This document shows, piece by piece, positions 27,861 to 37,056 of a DNA stretch of 64,000 nucleotides. The position numbers and the translations under genes were made by a program. The DNA lies in contig JAEXUB010000108.1 in assembly GCA_023453125.1 (NCBI GenBank), forward strand, positions 1 through 64,000, read 5' to 3'. The stretch comes from Bacteroidota bacterium (GTDB lineage: Bacteria; Bacteroidota; Ignavibacteria; Ignavibacteriales; Melioribacteraceae). Each line of letters starts with the position of its first letter. Within the stretch, counting starts at the first letter, position 1. The notes under the pieces are model-generated. The model ran no database searches and was not told the origin of the DNA. It was given only the letters and a program-made list of their open reading frames with translations.

Positions 27861-28997
27861 TTACTTAATTGAGAATTTGTAAATAGTTGTATGCTTATAG
27901 GTATCCCCCGGATTCAGCCTCACGGAGGGGAATTCAGGTTTGTTTGGAGAATCGGGAAAATGCTGAGTCTCAAGACAGAAGCCGGTGCGGTGCTGGTACG
28001 GCTTGCCATTTTTTCCGGAACCCGTTCCGTCAAGAAAATTTCCTGCATAGAACTGAATACCCGGCTGATCGGTTAATACTTCCATAAATCTTCCGCTTAC
28101 CGGCTCATATGCTGTTGCGGCAAGCTTTACTGTTTTATCCCAGTTTCTCAAAACCCAGTTATGGTCATATCCTTTTCCAAACTTAAGCTGTTCAAAATCC
28201 TTATCAATACCGGCACCTATTTTAACCGGTTTGCGGAAATCCATCGGAGTATTTTCCACATTCTCCAGTTTGCCTGTTGTTATAAGCCCTGCGTCAACAG
28301 GAGTATATTGGTCAGCATTCAGCATCAGCTCATGATCAAGAATTTTGTTTTCTGTATTCCCTGTCAGGTTAAAATAGGAATGATGGGTCGGATTGAATAC
28401 TGTCGGCTTATCTGTTGTAGCGCTGTATTCAATTTTAAGTTCGTTGTTGTTTGTAAGAGTATAAACAACTTCAAGCTTTACATTACCCGGATACCCTTCT
28501 TCTCCATCCCTGCTTAAATAAGTAAGCTTTAATGAAGGGCCGTTTTCTGTTTCTAGAGGTTCTGCATTCCACATTACTTTATTATAACCGATATTGCCCC
28601 CGTGCAGATGGTTTTCGCCGTTGTTTACAGCAAGTTTGTATTCAGTTCCGTCAATTGAGAATTTTCCTTTTCCAATTCTGTTTCCATAGCGCCCTACAAT
28701 TGCTCCGAAGTAGCTGGTTCCTTTGGAATAATCCTGCGGGTTGTCGTATCCGAGAACAATATCTTCAAATTTTCCGTTTTTATCCGGAATCATAAGAGAA
28801 ACAACAGTTGCACCGTAATTAGTAATTTTGGCAGATGCCCCCGTTTTGTTTGTGAGGATGTAAAGACCGGCTTCGGTGCCCTCCTCCAATTTCCCGAAAG
28901 ATGATTTTTCTATCATTGATTTCTCCTTGTTATTCGACTGGCAGGCAGCTAAAAGAAAAATAAAAAGCAGGCAAAGCATTAGGTTTAATGTTCTCAT
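27861..28997 (-). CDS. galM: Aldose 1-epimerase, predicted lipoprotein
   Basis: A 378-residue mutarotase that speeds the interconversion of alpha and beta sugar anomers. The leader ends in a lipobox (LLAAC, lipidated Cys19), so the enzyme should be tethered to a membrane in the periplasm. Family motifs: GNRIGKG near 103-109, NGENHLHGG near 125-133, NPTHHSYFNLTG with the catalytic His, and ETQHFPDSPN with the catalytic Glu. AAGGAG is about 8 bases before the ATG. It is the first gene of the arabinose operon, where it would supply the anomer preferred by the symporter or isomerase. Confidence 0.95.
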   Translation of the reverse strand: MRTLNLMLCLLFIFLLAACQSNNKEKSMIEKSSFGKLEEGTEAGLYILTNKTGASAKITNYGATVVSLMIPDKNGKFEDIVLGYDNPQDYSKGTSYFGAIVGRYGNRIGKGKFSIDGTEYKLAVNNGENHLHGGNIGYNKVMWNAEPLETENGPSLKLTYLSRDGEEGYPGNVKLEVVYTLTNNNELKIEYSATTDKPTVFNPTHHSYFNLTGNTENKILDHELMLNADQYTPVDAGLITTGKLENVENTPMDFRKPVKIGAGIDKDFEQLKFGKGYDHNWVLRNWDKTVKLAATAYEPVSGRFMEVLTDQPGIQFYAGNFLDGTGSGKNGKPYQHRTGFCLETQHFPDSPNKPEFPSVRLNPGDTYKHTTIYKFSIK

Positions 28998-29059
28998 TTT
29001 TCCACTCCTTGATTTTGGTACTACATATTACGTGAAAGGGAGCCATAAAAAAAAGCCCA

Positions 29060-29090
29060 TTTACGCCAATTATTAACCAGTTTGCGCAAA
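29060..29090. promoter_or_regulatory. Candidate operator: direct repeat upstream of galM
   Basis: TTTACGCCAA (29060-29069) and TTTGCGCAAA (29081-29090) agree at 8 of 10 positions and are 21 bases apart, the two-turn spacing used by AraC/XylR dimers. The second copy is itself a perfect palindrome. The site lies about 60-95 bases before the galM ATG and about 50 bases past the stop of the XylR-like regulator gene, which is the likely ligand-responsive binder. Confidence 0.45.
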
Positions 29091-29136
29091 AGGACTTTAA
29101 TTTCGGACAATAAAACGGTTTTTAATTAAAATGACT

Positions 29137-30282
29137 TCAACACTTGCGGCAGAGTTTCCTGAAGTCCCGCAGTGCTACTCCTTTTTCTTTTTTAAAGTAG
29201 CGGGCTATGTGTTCAACATCGGTAAAATTGAACATTGAGGTAATTTCTGATATGGAGAGATTTGTTTCAATGAGCATTCGCGTTATGAGTTCGGTTCTCG
29301 TCTTTCTTATTTCTTCCTGAATAGAGCGGTGAATTAGTTTGCGGAAGCGGGACTCGAGACTGCGTCTGCTAAGGCAAGTCTGCTTAACAACATCATCAAC
29401 TTTAATCTTGTTCCTGGCATTTTCCCTTATGAATCTGATAGCCTGCGATACCGCCTCGTCTTCAACAAAAAGAATATCGGTAGACTGCCTTCTGACAATA
29501 TGCGTAGGGGTTACAACAATCTCCTGCCCCGCCATATTTCCACCGTTCATAAGCTTGTCCAGAAGTTCCGCAATGGCATATCCGGCATATTCGGTATTAA
29601 GCGCAATGCTGGTAAGAGGGGGATCACAAAAACCGCAGATTATCGGATCGTTATCAACCCCCACAACAGCTACTTCCCCCGGCACATTAATGCCTGCTGA
29701 TTTACAAGCTTCAAGTATCTGCTGTCCCCTGTCGTCGTTACAGGCAAGAATTCCCACCGGTTTTGGAAGCTTTAACAGCCATTTTTGAAGCTGCGACTGT
29801 TCCTTATCCCACGAAAGCTTTCTCTTTCCCTGCTCATAAACTTTAACATTATATCCGGCTTCTGCAAGATAGTTCTTAAAATGTTCTTCCCTTCCGAGCG
29901 ACCATTCAAGATTATCGAATCCGCAATATGCAAAATTTTTCATACCTCTGTTAAGCAAATGTTCCGAAGCCAGCTTCGCAATAGCCGCGCTGTCAGTTGT
30001 AACTACAGGGAGATGTTTTAACCTTCTTGTTTCATGAAGGCATAAAATTGTAGGGAGCTTCAAATTGAGAAGGTCGTTCGAGATTACGGAATTGCGCATA
30101 ATAATACCGTCCGCATTCCAGTTCTTTATCCTGGGAATGGAAGACTTAAGTGCGCGGGGCTCAAGATAAAACGACCAGGGGCCGTGCAGCTTGGCATAAC
30201 GGGCTATTCCATTGAGCAATTCCCTTCCGAATTCCCTCGATGTTTCAATAAGCAGTATTATTTTTTTTAAGTTACCCGACAT
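29137..30282 (-). CDS. XylR-like transcriptional regulator (sugar-binding domain plus AraC HTH)
   Basis: Start chosen at ATG 30282 (381 residues), where homology-like sequence begins; a TTG at 30420 would add 46 residues of poor quality and overlap the divergent gene. Residues about 5-270 form a LacI/periplasmic-binding-like sensor (SREFGRELLNGIARYAK, GILACNDDRGQQILEACK, VAVVGVDNDPIICGFCDPPL). Residues about 275-381 form two AraC helix-turn-helix units (VDDVVKQTCLSRRSLESRF, LSISEITSMFNFTDVEHIAR). This domain order is that of E. coli XylR. As the gene just ahead of the arabinose operon it probably controls it. It has no amino-terminal DNA-binding domain, so it is not a LacI repressor. Confidence 0.92.
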   Translation of the reverse strand: MSGNLKKIILLIETSREFGRELLNGIARYAKLHGPWSFYLEPRALKSSIPRIKNWNADGIIMRNSVISNDLLNLKLPTILCLHETRRLKHLPVVTTDSAAIAKLASEHLLNRGMKNFAYCGFDNLEWSLGREEHFKNYLAEAGYNVKVYEQGKRKLSWDKEQSQLQKWLLKLPKPVGILACNDDRGQQILEACKSAGINVPGEVAVVGVDNDPIICGFCDPPLTSIALNTEYAGYAIAELLDKLMNGGNMAGQEIVVTPTHIVRRQSTDILFVEDEAVSQAIRFIRENARNKIKVDDVVKQTCLSRRSLESRFRKLIHRSIQEEIRKTRTELITRMLIETNLSISEITSMFNFTDVEHIARYFKKEKGVALRDFRKLCRKC

Positions 30283-30405
30283 ACCAATATTTTTTATCAA
30301 CAGGGATAAAATAGAAAATATTCTCTTTTTAATTAACCAAATTTTTATCAAGTTAGTAAAAATCCATATGTAAATTATTGCGCTAAATTTTTTCGGGGGA
30401 CAATA

Positions 30406-32796
30406 ATGAGCTTCAAACAATTCATCGAGGCATATTTAATGCTGATTTTATTAACGTTTCTTTCTCTCTGCACCGCATCAACGGCACAGGAAAAACCGAA
30501 CAATTCACGATATTTCGAAACCATTAGCGAAGACGGTGCCTGGTGCTGGTTTTCCGACCCGAGAAGCATATTTCTTGAAGGGGCAAAAAAGCAGATAATT
30601 GCAGGGTACGTTACAAGCTCCGGATCTATTGCCGTTAGCTCGGTTAATACCGAAACAGGTGAAAAGCGGGAAACGATTATTCATAAGGATTTCCTAAAGG
30701 ACGACCACGCAAATCCGAGTTTTCTAATTCTTCCTGACAGAAGGATTATGATATTTTATGCACCCCACGGAGGAAATGGGAGCAAGATCTATTACAGGAC
30801 AACATTAAAATCGGAAGATATTTCCGACTGGGGAGAACTGGGAACAATATCAGCAAATACACCGGGCAATTCGGGTATTACTTATACCAATCCGGTTATG
30901 CTATCAGGAGAAAACAACAGGATTTATCTATTCTGGCGCGGAGGGAATTACCAGCCTTCGTTTGCCTATTCCGATAATTTCGGCAGCACCTGGTCATCTC
31001 CTCAGACACTAATTCAGTCTTCACGGCTTGATTTGAAACGTCCTTATATTAAAATAATTTCAGACAATAAAGATGAAATCCACTTCGCATTTACCGACGG
31101 GCATCCCCGCAACGAACCCCTTAACAGCATTTATTATATGAAATACAGGAAAGGCTTTTTTTACAGCGCCGGGGGGAAAAAAATCGGTTCAATTACCAAA
31201 CTCCCGATTGAACATAAATCCGCCGACGTAGTTTTTAACGCTGCAGAGAATTACAAAAAGACCGGCAACGGTACCAGAGGATGGATCTGGGATATTGCTA
31301 TAAATAAGTCTGGAAATCCAGTACTTGCCTATACTCTTCTCCCCGAAGAAACTTCGCACCGGTATTATTATGCCCTTTACAATGGAAAAGAATGGGTAAA
31401 TAATTTTGTTGCAAAGGCTGGCAAGGCTTTTCCACGAATTAACCTTCTGAAATCGGAAAGAGATCCGGAGCCCCATTATTCAGGTGGAATTGCAATTGAC
31501 CATAGCGATCCTTCAATATTATATCTCTCCCGCCCGGAAAAGGACATATTCGAAATTGAAAAATGGACAACATCAAACGGCGGAAAGGATTGGAGCAGAG
31601 AGGCAATTACATCAAACTCCCTTAAAGATAATGTGAGGCCTTTTGTAGTTAGGTATGCACCGGCTGAAATTAAAGGGAGAGTTATCTGGATGTACGGCGA
31701 CTATAAACACTATACAGATTATTCCACTGCAGTTAAATCAAGCACCGCAAGGCAGAAACCATTGGATGCGTTTACAAAAGAATCTATTTTCAATGCTATG
31801 AAATCGGTTGCTGATTGGCAGATTCAGGAGCCGCTAAGATATGATCTAACGGAGTGGACAACAGGAGCCCTTTTTGCCGGAATGGTTGAATGGGCAAAGA
31901 TTGCAGGAACAGAAAAATATTTTAACTGGCTTATGGAAAAGGGAAATCAGGCCAGATGGCGACTCGGCAACAGGATCTATATGGCAGACGACCACTGTGT
32001 GGGACAAATGTATATTGAAATGTTCCGCAAATACGGGGACAAAAAGATGATAGGCAATCTTCAATCCCGTTTCGACTGGATTTTGGGGAACAGGCAACAT
32101 ATAAGCCTCCGGTTCCAATCCGATTCTGTTACATCCTGTACTGACAGATGGAGCTGGTGCGATGCTATTTTTATGGGTCCTACAGTCTGGACCAAACTTG
32201 CAGCAATTACCGGAAAGAAAAAGTATCTCGATTTTATGGAGCAGGAATTTAAAGCTACTACCGACTACCTGTACGATAAAGAAGAACATCTTTATTACAG
32301 GGACGACAGATATATCAGTCCCAGGGAGTCAAACGGCAAGAAAGTATTCTGGGGAAGAGGAAACGGATGGGTTCTTGCAGGGCTATCTATAATTCTAAAC
32401 GAACTTCCAAAGGATTATCCGAATAGGAAGATGTTTGAGCAGATTTTTATAGATATGTGCCGAAGGATTGCATCGCTTCAGGATGCAAACGGTTATTGGC
32501 ACGCCAGTCTTCTGGATCCCGACAGTTACCCGCAGCCTGAAACCAGCGCAAGCAGTTTCTACGTATTTGCAATTGCCCGGGGTATTAATAATGGCCTTCT
32601 TTCTTCCTGGGAATATAAACCGGTTGTTGAAAAAGGGTGGCGGGCATTAGTAAAAACAATACACCCCGAAGGGAAATTGGGTTTTGTTCAGCCGGTTGGA
32701 GAATCTCCTAAAAATGTAACGGAAGATATGACTGAAATTTACGGTGTTGGTGCTTTTCTTCTTGCAGGAACCGAGGTAATAAAATTGGTCAAATAA
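30406..32796 (+). CDS. Two-domain enzyme: BNR-type beta-propeller (possible polysaccharide lyase) fused to GH105
   Basis: A 796-residue protein with a signal peptide (about 8-28, ending STAQE). Residues about 35-430 form a propeller with BNR/Asp-box-like turns (YSDNFGSTWSSP, TTSNGGKDWSRE) and early GAWCWFSDPRSIF, the pattern of BNR-4 proteins that include polysaccharide lyase families. Residues about 450-796 are an alpha6/alpha6 GH105 domain: YMADDHCVGQMY, WCDAIFMGP with the likely catalytic Asp586, and WGRGNGWVLAGL. It could first cleave and then trim the unsaturated end, or the propeller may only bind. Divergent from the arabinose regulator; GGGGGA precedes the ATG. Confidence 0.88.
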   Translation: MSFKQFIEAYLMLILLTFLSLCTASTAQEKPNNSRYFETISEDGAWCWFSDPRSIFLEGAKKQIIAGYVTSSGSIAVSSVNTETGEKRETIIHKDFLKDDHANPSFLILPDRRIMIFYAPHGGNGSKIYYRTTLKSEDISDWGELGTISANTPGNSGITYTNPVMLSGENNRIYLFWRGGNYQPSFAYSDNFGSTWSSPQTLIQSSRLDLKRPYIKIISDNKDEIHFAFTDGHPRNEPLNSIYYMKYRKGFFYSAGGKKIGSITKLPIEHKSADVVFNAAENYKKTGNGTRGWIWDIAINKSGNPVLAYTLLPEETSHRYYYALYNGKEWVNNFVAKAGKAFPRINLLKSERDPEPHYSGGIAIDHSDPSILYLSRPEKDIFEIEKWTTSNGGKDWSREAITSNSLKDNVRPFVVRYAPAEIKGRVIWMYGDYKHYTDYSTAVKSSTARQKPLDAFTKESIFNAMKSVADWQIQEPLRYDLTEWTTGALFAGMVEWAKIAGTEKYFNWLMEKGNQARWRLGNRIYMADDHCVGQMYIEMFRKYGDKKMIGNLQSRFDWILGNRQHISLRFQSDSVTSCTDRWSWCDAIFMGPTVWTKLAAITGKKKYLDFMEQEFKATTDYLYDKEEHLYYRDDRYISPRESNGKKVFWGRGNGWVLAGLSIILNELPKDYPNRKMFEQIFIDMCRRIASLQDANGYWHASLLDPDSYPQPETSASSFYVFAIARGINNGLLSSWEYKPVVEKGWRALVKTIHPEGKLGFVQPVGESPKNVTEDMTEIYGVGAFLLAGTEVIKLVK

Positions 32797-32818
32797 AAAC
32801 CGACCTTAATTTTCGAAT

Positions 32819-32846
32819 AAACCCTGAAACTAAAGCTTCAGGGTTT
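32819..32846. terminator. Shared terminator of the propeller-GH105 and MFS genes
   Basis: AAACCCTGAA (32819-32828) pairs with TTCAGGGTTT (32837-32846) with an 8-base loop; T runs follow on both strands. The stop of the minus-strand MFS gene (32830) lies inside it. Confidence 0.75.
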
Positions 32847-34071
32847 TTAATTTAGGCGCAAGCTTATATACCGCCCCTACCACGCCCAGTGTCATACTCC
32901 CTCCGAAAATTACAGAGGGCACAAGTCCCAGCAATTTGGCTGCCACCCCCGATTCGAAGGAACCAAGTTCATTTGATGAACCGATGAATATGCTGTTTAC
33001 CGATGAAACCCGTCCGCGCATTTCATCCGGAGTAAAAAGCTGAATAATCGTACTTCTTATAATTACACTCACATTATCAAACATTCCCCCTATCAACAGC
33101 ATCATAAAAGAAAGAATAAAATTCTGCGATACTGCAAATAGAATTATAGTAACACCAAAACCTGCCACGCATATAAGGAGATTCCTTCCGGCATTACGGA
33201 ACTGCGGCTTATGCGCCTGATAGAAAGACATTATTATGGCGCCAATTGCCGGGGCGGCTCTTAATATTCCCAGACCTTCTGCACCGGTCTTTAGAACCTG
33301 GTCGGCAAAAATGGGAAGAACAGAAACAGCACCGCCGAAGAATACAGCAAACATATCCAGGCTTATTGCGCTAAGGATTATCTGATTATTAAACACAAAT
33401 TTTATCCCCGCAGTAAGACTCTGGAAAATTGTTTCCTTCTTTTCCTTTGCGGGAACCGGCCTGCTTTTAACTCGAAACAGGAATACGAGTCCCAGCATTA
33501 TAAAGAAAATCACGAGACCGTATGCGCTGCTGAATCCAAGGAATCCGCATACAAGCCCTCCAATGGCAGGCCCGGCTACGGCTGCTATCTGCCAGGCTAC
33601 GCTGTTCCAGGTGGAGGCGTTTCCCATCAGCTCCCTTGGAATAAGCTGGGCAAAGAGGGCGCTCTGAGCCGGAGACATTAAACCGCGCGCCAGTCCCGTA
33701 AAAAATATTATTACAAATATGGGAAAAGTGCCGCCGCCTAATACTTCCCGGTTAAAAAAAGTAGTTACTGAAAAAAGCACAATAATACAGATAAAATAGA
33801 GGAATACGGCATTTATTATTATTGTTTTTCTGTTTTTAATATCTGCCAGATGCCCCGCAAAGAGAGCCACAAAAAGAAACGGGACAGCTTCGGTCAGCCC
33901 TATCATGCCTAAAGAGAGTGCGTCCCGGGTAAGATGATAAATGTGCCATCCAACAACGACCGACTGCATCTGAATTGCAATCGTAAAAAGGAAGCGGGCA
34001 TAAATAAATCTTCTGAAATCGGCAATTTTTATAGCGGCGTAGGCATCGCCTGTATTTAGCTGAGGCTCCAT
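32830..34071 (-). CDS. MFS transporter (EntS/enterobactin-exporter-like)
   Basis: A 413-residue inner-membrane protein with about 12 helices. DFRRFIYARFLFTIAIQMQS at the start, GHLADIKNRKTIII at the loop between helices 2 and 3, and WNSVAWQIAAVAGPAIGGLV in helices 4-5 match the EntS/DUF894-type exporters of the major facilitator superfamily. The substrate cannot be read. It begins 1 base after the thioesterase stop, so they form a two-gene unit. It has no link in sequence to the sugar genes next to it. Confidence 0.9.
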   Translation of the reverse strand: MEPQLNTGDAYAAIKIADFRRFIYARFLFTIAIQMQSVVVGWHIYHLTRDALSLGMIGLTEAVPFLFVALFAGHLADIKNRKTIIINAVFLYFICIIVLFSVTTFFNREVLGGGTFPIFVIIFFTGLARGLMSPAQSALFAQLIPRELMGNASTWNSVAWQIAAVAGPAIGGLVCGFLGFSSAYGLVIFFIMLGLVFLFRVKSRPVPAKEKKETIFQSLTAGIKFVFNNQIILSAISLDMFAVFFGGAVSVLPIFADQVLKTGAEGLGILRAAPAIGAIIMSFYQAHKPQFRNAGRNLLICVAGFGVTIILFAVSQNFILSFMMLLIGGMFDNVSVIIRSTIIQLFTPDEMRGRVSSVNSIFIGSSNELGSFESGVAAKLLGLVPSVIFGGSMTLGVVGAVYKLAPKLKTLKL

Positions 34072-34072
34072 A

Positions 34073-34579
34073 TTAAATCTCTATTTCCATTGGATCTTTT
34101 TCCGTGGGCACAATTCTCCACTCATTTTCATCTTTATCGAAATCCGTAATTTTTTCCAGGGGTACTTTCAGATATTTGCCCGAAGCGGTAACCGCAACTT
34201 CGCCGCTGCCAAGTACAATTTCCCCGGTTCCTTCAAAAAACCGGCTGTTCTCCGATGTAATTCTCCCGATTACTTTAAGCTCTTCATTTAGGGGAACAGG
34301 CTTTTTGTAATTTACATTCAGTTCAATTGTAACCCCCCAAACCTCAGTTTCATATTTATTAAGAATTGCCCTCCCAATAGTTTCATCCAATATTGCCGAG
34401 GCAATTCCGCCGTGAAGCCGTCCCGGATAACTCTGATGCTCTTCCGAAGGGGTAAAAACCGCAATAAGCTCATTTTCCTTTGTAATATAAAAGTGCGCTT
34501 TTATGCCGAATCTGTTTTTTAGTCCGCATACAAAACAGAGTTTGGAATTATGCTGCTTTCCTACTATATGGTGAATCAT
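34073..34579 (-). CDS. PaaI-type hotdog-fold thioesterase
   Basis: A 168-residue cytoplasmic protein. The hotdog signature is PGRLHGGIASAILDETIGRA (about 52-71), where the His-Gly-Gly and Asp of acyl-CoA thioesterases lie. The N-terminal CFVCGLKN and central VNYKKPVPLNEEL are common in the PaaI/YigI group. It should hydrolyse acyl-CoA or a similar thioester; the substrate is unknown. First gene of the pair with the MFS exporter. The 293-base gap to the peptidase gene (34580-34872) contains the palindrome at 34821 and AT-rich promoter-like DNA. Confidence 0.9.
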   Translation of the reverse strand: MIHHIVGKQHNSKLCFVCGLKNRFGIKAHFYITKENELIAVFTPSEEHQSYPGRLHGGIASAILDETIGRAILNKYETEVWGVTIELNVNYKKPVPLNEELKVIGRITSENSRFFEGTGEIVLGSGEVAVTASGKYLKVPLEKITDFDKDENEWRIVPTEKDPMEIEI

Positions 34580-34820
34580 TTATCCCTCATCATTTACTCT
34601 GCAAAAATAAGAATAACGCCCAATTAAGATGAATTTTTTCCATTATTTTTTATTAATGAGAAAACGGGAAATGCATCAGCATTACTTCCAATTCTAATAA
34701 TTTAACAGTTAATTTAATTTCCGGTTGCTGCCTAAATTTTGAATCAACATTTTTCTTCTAAATTGCTTTTTTAATTGTGGAATTATCTATTTTATATATC
34801 ATCAAATAATTCATTGCGCC

Positions 34821-34834
34821 TTATAACGTTATAA
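34821..34834. repeat. Perfect 14-base palindrome upstream of the peptidase gene
   Basis: TTATAACGTTATAA reads the same on both strands. It is 39 bases before the peptidase start and could be an operator or a promoter element; there is no other evidence. Confidence 0.35.
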
Positions 34835-34872
34835 CATAACAATAAATAATTACAACAATGGAGGGCTGTACA

Positions 34873-36999
34873 TTGAAAAGGATTACAAAATTGTTAACGG
34901 GCATTGCCGCAATTTCGGCATTATTGCTTTCATTAACTGCCGCGCCGGTTCACGGGCAGGACAGACTAAAAAAAATGCCCGGCTACGAGCAGTATCAGAA
35001 AATGGCTTCGCAGATTCCCGGCTCAGTCAAATACGGAACTATTATGCCCAACTGGAAAGAGGATGGCAAATCATTCGATTATATGTTCGGAGGCAAAAAA
35101 TTCACTTATGATCTTTCAAAGAAGAAAGCCATAGAAGCAGGGGATGCCCCTGCAGGACAGGGAGACCGTCCGGCAATGAGGCCCGGAGGCAGAAGAGGTA
35201 ATGTTGCCGGTATGGGACCGCGCCCTGAAAGAGGCCGCCAGTGGACTGTTGCATTAAGCCCGGACAAAAAATTAAAAGCTTTCTATCAGGATAGAAACCT
35301 TTGGATTTCGGACAGCGCAGGTACAAATAAATACGCTGTTACAACCGAAGGAAACGAGAAAGAGAGAATTAAATTCGGTACAGCAAGCTGGACCTACGGA
35401 GAGGAACTTGCTCAAACTACGGCAATGTGGTGGTCCCCCGACAGCAGAAAGATTGCTTACTATAAATTTAACGAAGCCGGAATGCCCGATTACTATCTGC
35501 AGTATCATCAGCTCAGACTGTATGATTCCTGCGAAGTTGAACCATACACTAAAGTGGGTGCTAAAAATCCGGTTGTTGACATTTTCATTTATGACGTCAA
35601 TACCAAATCAAAAATTCAGGTTGATGTAAGAGACGGAAAACCATTCGACGACCACGTAACAGGGCATTATATTTATGATATATTCTGGACAGATGACGGA
35701 AAGGAATTAGTATTCCACCGCACAAACAGACTCCAGAACGTAATGGAATTATGCGCTGCAGACCCGGCTACAGGAAAAGTAAGGGTAATAATAAGGGAAG
35801 AACAGCCGCAGAGTTTTACCGAAAATTCCCCTACGATGCAGTTTCTGCAGGATAAAAAAAGATTTATCTGGGAATCTGAAAGAACCGGATTTAAGAATTA
35901 TTATCTTTATGATCTAAGCGGAAAACTTTTAGCGACTTTGACAAACCATCCATTTGAAGTTTCAGGCATTGTTAAAGTTGACGAAGAGAGCAAGACATTA
36001 TACTACTATGCCCGCAGCGGCGAAAACCATATGAAGGTTCAGTTCCACAAAGTGGGCTTGGACGGCAAAGGGGATAAACGCCTTACTGATCCTAACTTTA
36101 ATCATTCCGTTAATATTTCTCCCGATAATAAATATTTTATTGATGTAGCCCAGACACACGATAATCCTCCTTTCTCACAGCTTGTTGATATGAAAGGAAA
36201 AGTAATTGAAGTACTGGCTAAGAGCGATATGACCAAATTCGAACAGCTCGGCATTAAAAAGACCGAATTAATTAAATTCAAATCTGCCGACGGTGAATGG
36301 GATTTATACGGAATGCTTAATTTCCCTTCGAATTTTGATCCTTCCAAAAAATATCCGGTACTTGTAAGTGTCTACGGAGGCCCGGGCACAAATGCTGCAA
36401 GCGAGCAGTTCAGAACACCAAGTGCGCTGACCGAATACGGATTTATTGTCGCCTCTTTCGATTCACGCGGCTGCGCACAAAGGGGAAAGAAAATTGCTGA
36501 TGAATTATACGGCTGGATGGGTACAGTTGAAATGGAAGACCAGGCTGAAGGAGTTAAATCTCTTTACAGCAGACCTTACATCGATAAAGAAAGAGTCGGA
36601 ATTTTCGGGACTTCATACGGCGGTGCCTCTTCTGCAACCTGCCTCCTCAAATTCCCCGATATATTCCAGGCTGCCTGTGCAAATTCAGGAGTATACGACT
36701 GGCGCAATTATGACAATATTTATACCGAGCGCACAAACGGCACAATCGAAACCAACAAAGCAGGTTACGATAAAGGCAATCCCATGAACTATGCCCAGAA
36801 CCTTAAAGGAAGATTAATGCTTTTCTACGGGACTTCCGATAACAACGTGCACCCGGCCAATACAATGCAGCTTATTGCAGCGCTTCAGAAAGCCGGCAAG
36901 AGCTTCGAGGTTCAGGTCGGACCCGATATGGGGCATACGGCTCTTAACACTGCCAGAATGATGGAATTCTTTATTGAAAACCTTGTCCTGAATAAGTAA
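34873..36999 (+). CDS. S9B dipeptidyl-peptidase-IV-like serine peptidase
   Basis: Start chosen at TTG 34873, because GGAGGG ends 7 bases before it and an ATG at 34858 would put that ribosome site inside the gene; 708 residues. Signal peptide at 1-28 (ending VHGQ). Residues about 30-460 form the beta-propeller with the double-Glu motif (YGEEL, Glu177-178) that binds the peptide amino end. The catalytic domain has FGTSYGG (Ser581), GTSDNNVH (Asp656) and MGHTALN (His688), with YGGPGTN as oxyanion loop. It should release dipeptides from peptides in the periplasm. A Gly/Arg/Pro-rich insert lies at about 93-122. Confidence 0.94.
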   Translation: MKRITKLLTGIAAISALLLSLTAAPVHGQDRLKKMPGYEQYQKMASQIPGSVKYGTIMPNWKEDGKSFDYMFGGKKFTYDLSKKKAIEAGDAPAGQGDRPAMRPGGRRGNVAGMGPRPERGRQWTVALSPDKKLKAFYQDRNLWISDSAGTNKYAVTTEGNEKERIKFGTASWTYGEELAQTTAMWWSPDSRKIAYYKFNEAGMPDYYLQYHQLRLYDSCEVEPYTKVGAKNPVVDIFIYDVNTKSKIQVDVRDGKPFDDHVTGHYIYDIFWTDDGKELVFHRTNRLQNVMELCAADPATGKVRVIIREEQPQSFTENSPTMQFLQDKKRFIWESERTGFKNYYLYDLSGKLLATLTNHPFEVSGIVKVDEESKTLYYYARSGENHMKVQFHKVGLDGKGDKRLTDPNFNHSVNISPDNKYFIDVAQTHDNPPFSQLVDMKGKVIEVLAKSDMTKFEQLGIKKTELIKFKSADGEWDLYGMLNFPSNFDPSKKYPVLVSVYGGPGTNAASEQFRTPSALTEYGFIVASFDSRGCAQRGKKIADELYGWMGTVEMEDQAEGVKSLYSRPYIDKERVGIFGTSYGGASSATCLLKFPDIFQAACANSGVYDWRNYDNIYTERTNGTIETNKAGYDKGNPMNYAQNLKGRLMLFYGTSDNNVHPANTMQLIAALQKAGKSFEVQVGPDMGHTALNTARMMEFFIENLVLNK

Positions 37000-37010
37000 A
37001 ATATTTTAGG

Positions 37011-37039
37011 AAAAAGCCCGTCAGCTGACGGGCTTTTTT
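37011..37039. terminator. Rho-independent terminator after the peptidase gene
   Basis: AAAAAGCCCGTCA pairs with TGACGGGCTTTTT around GC and runs into a T6 tract. It could also stop transcription of the small minus-strand frame at 37057-37182. Confidence 0.9.
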
Positions 37040-37056
37040 AATTCATACATTGACTC

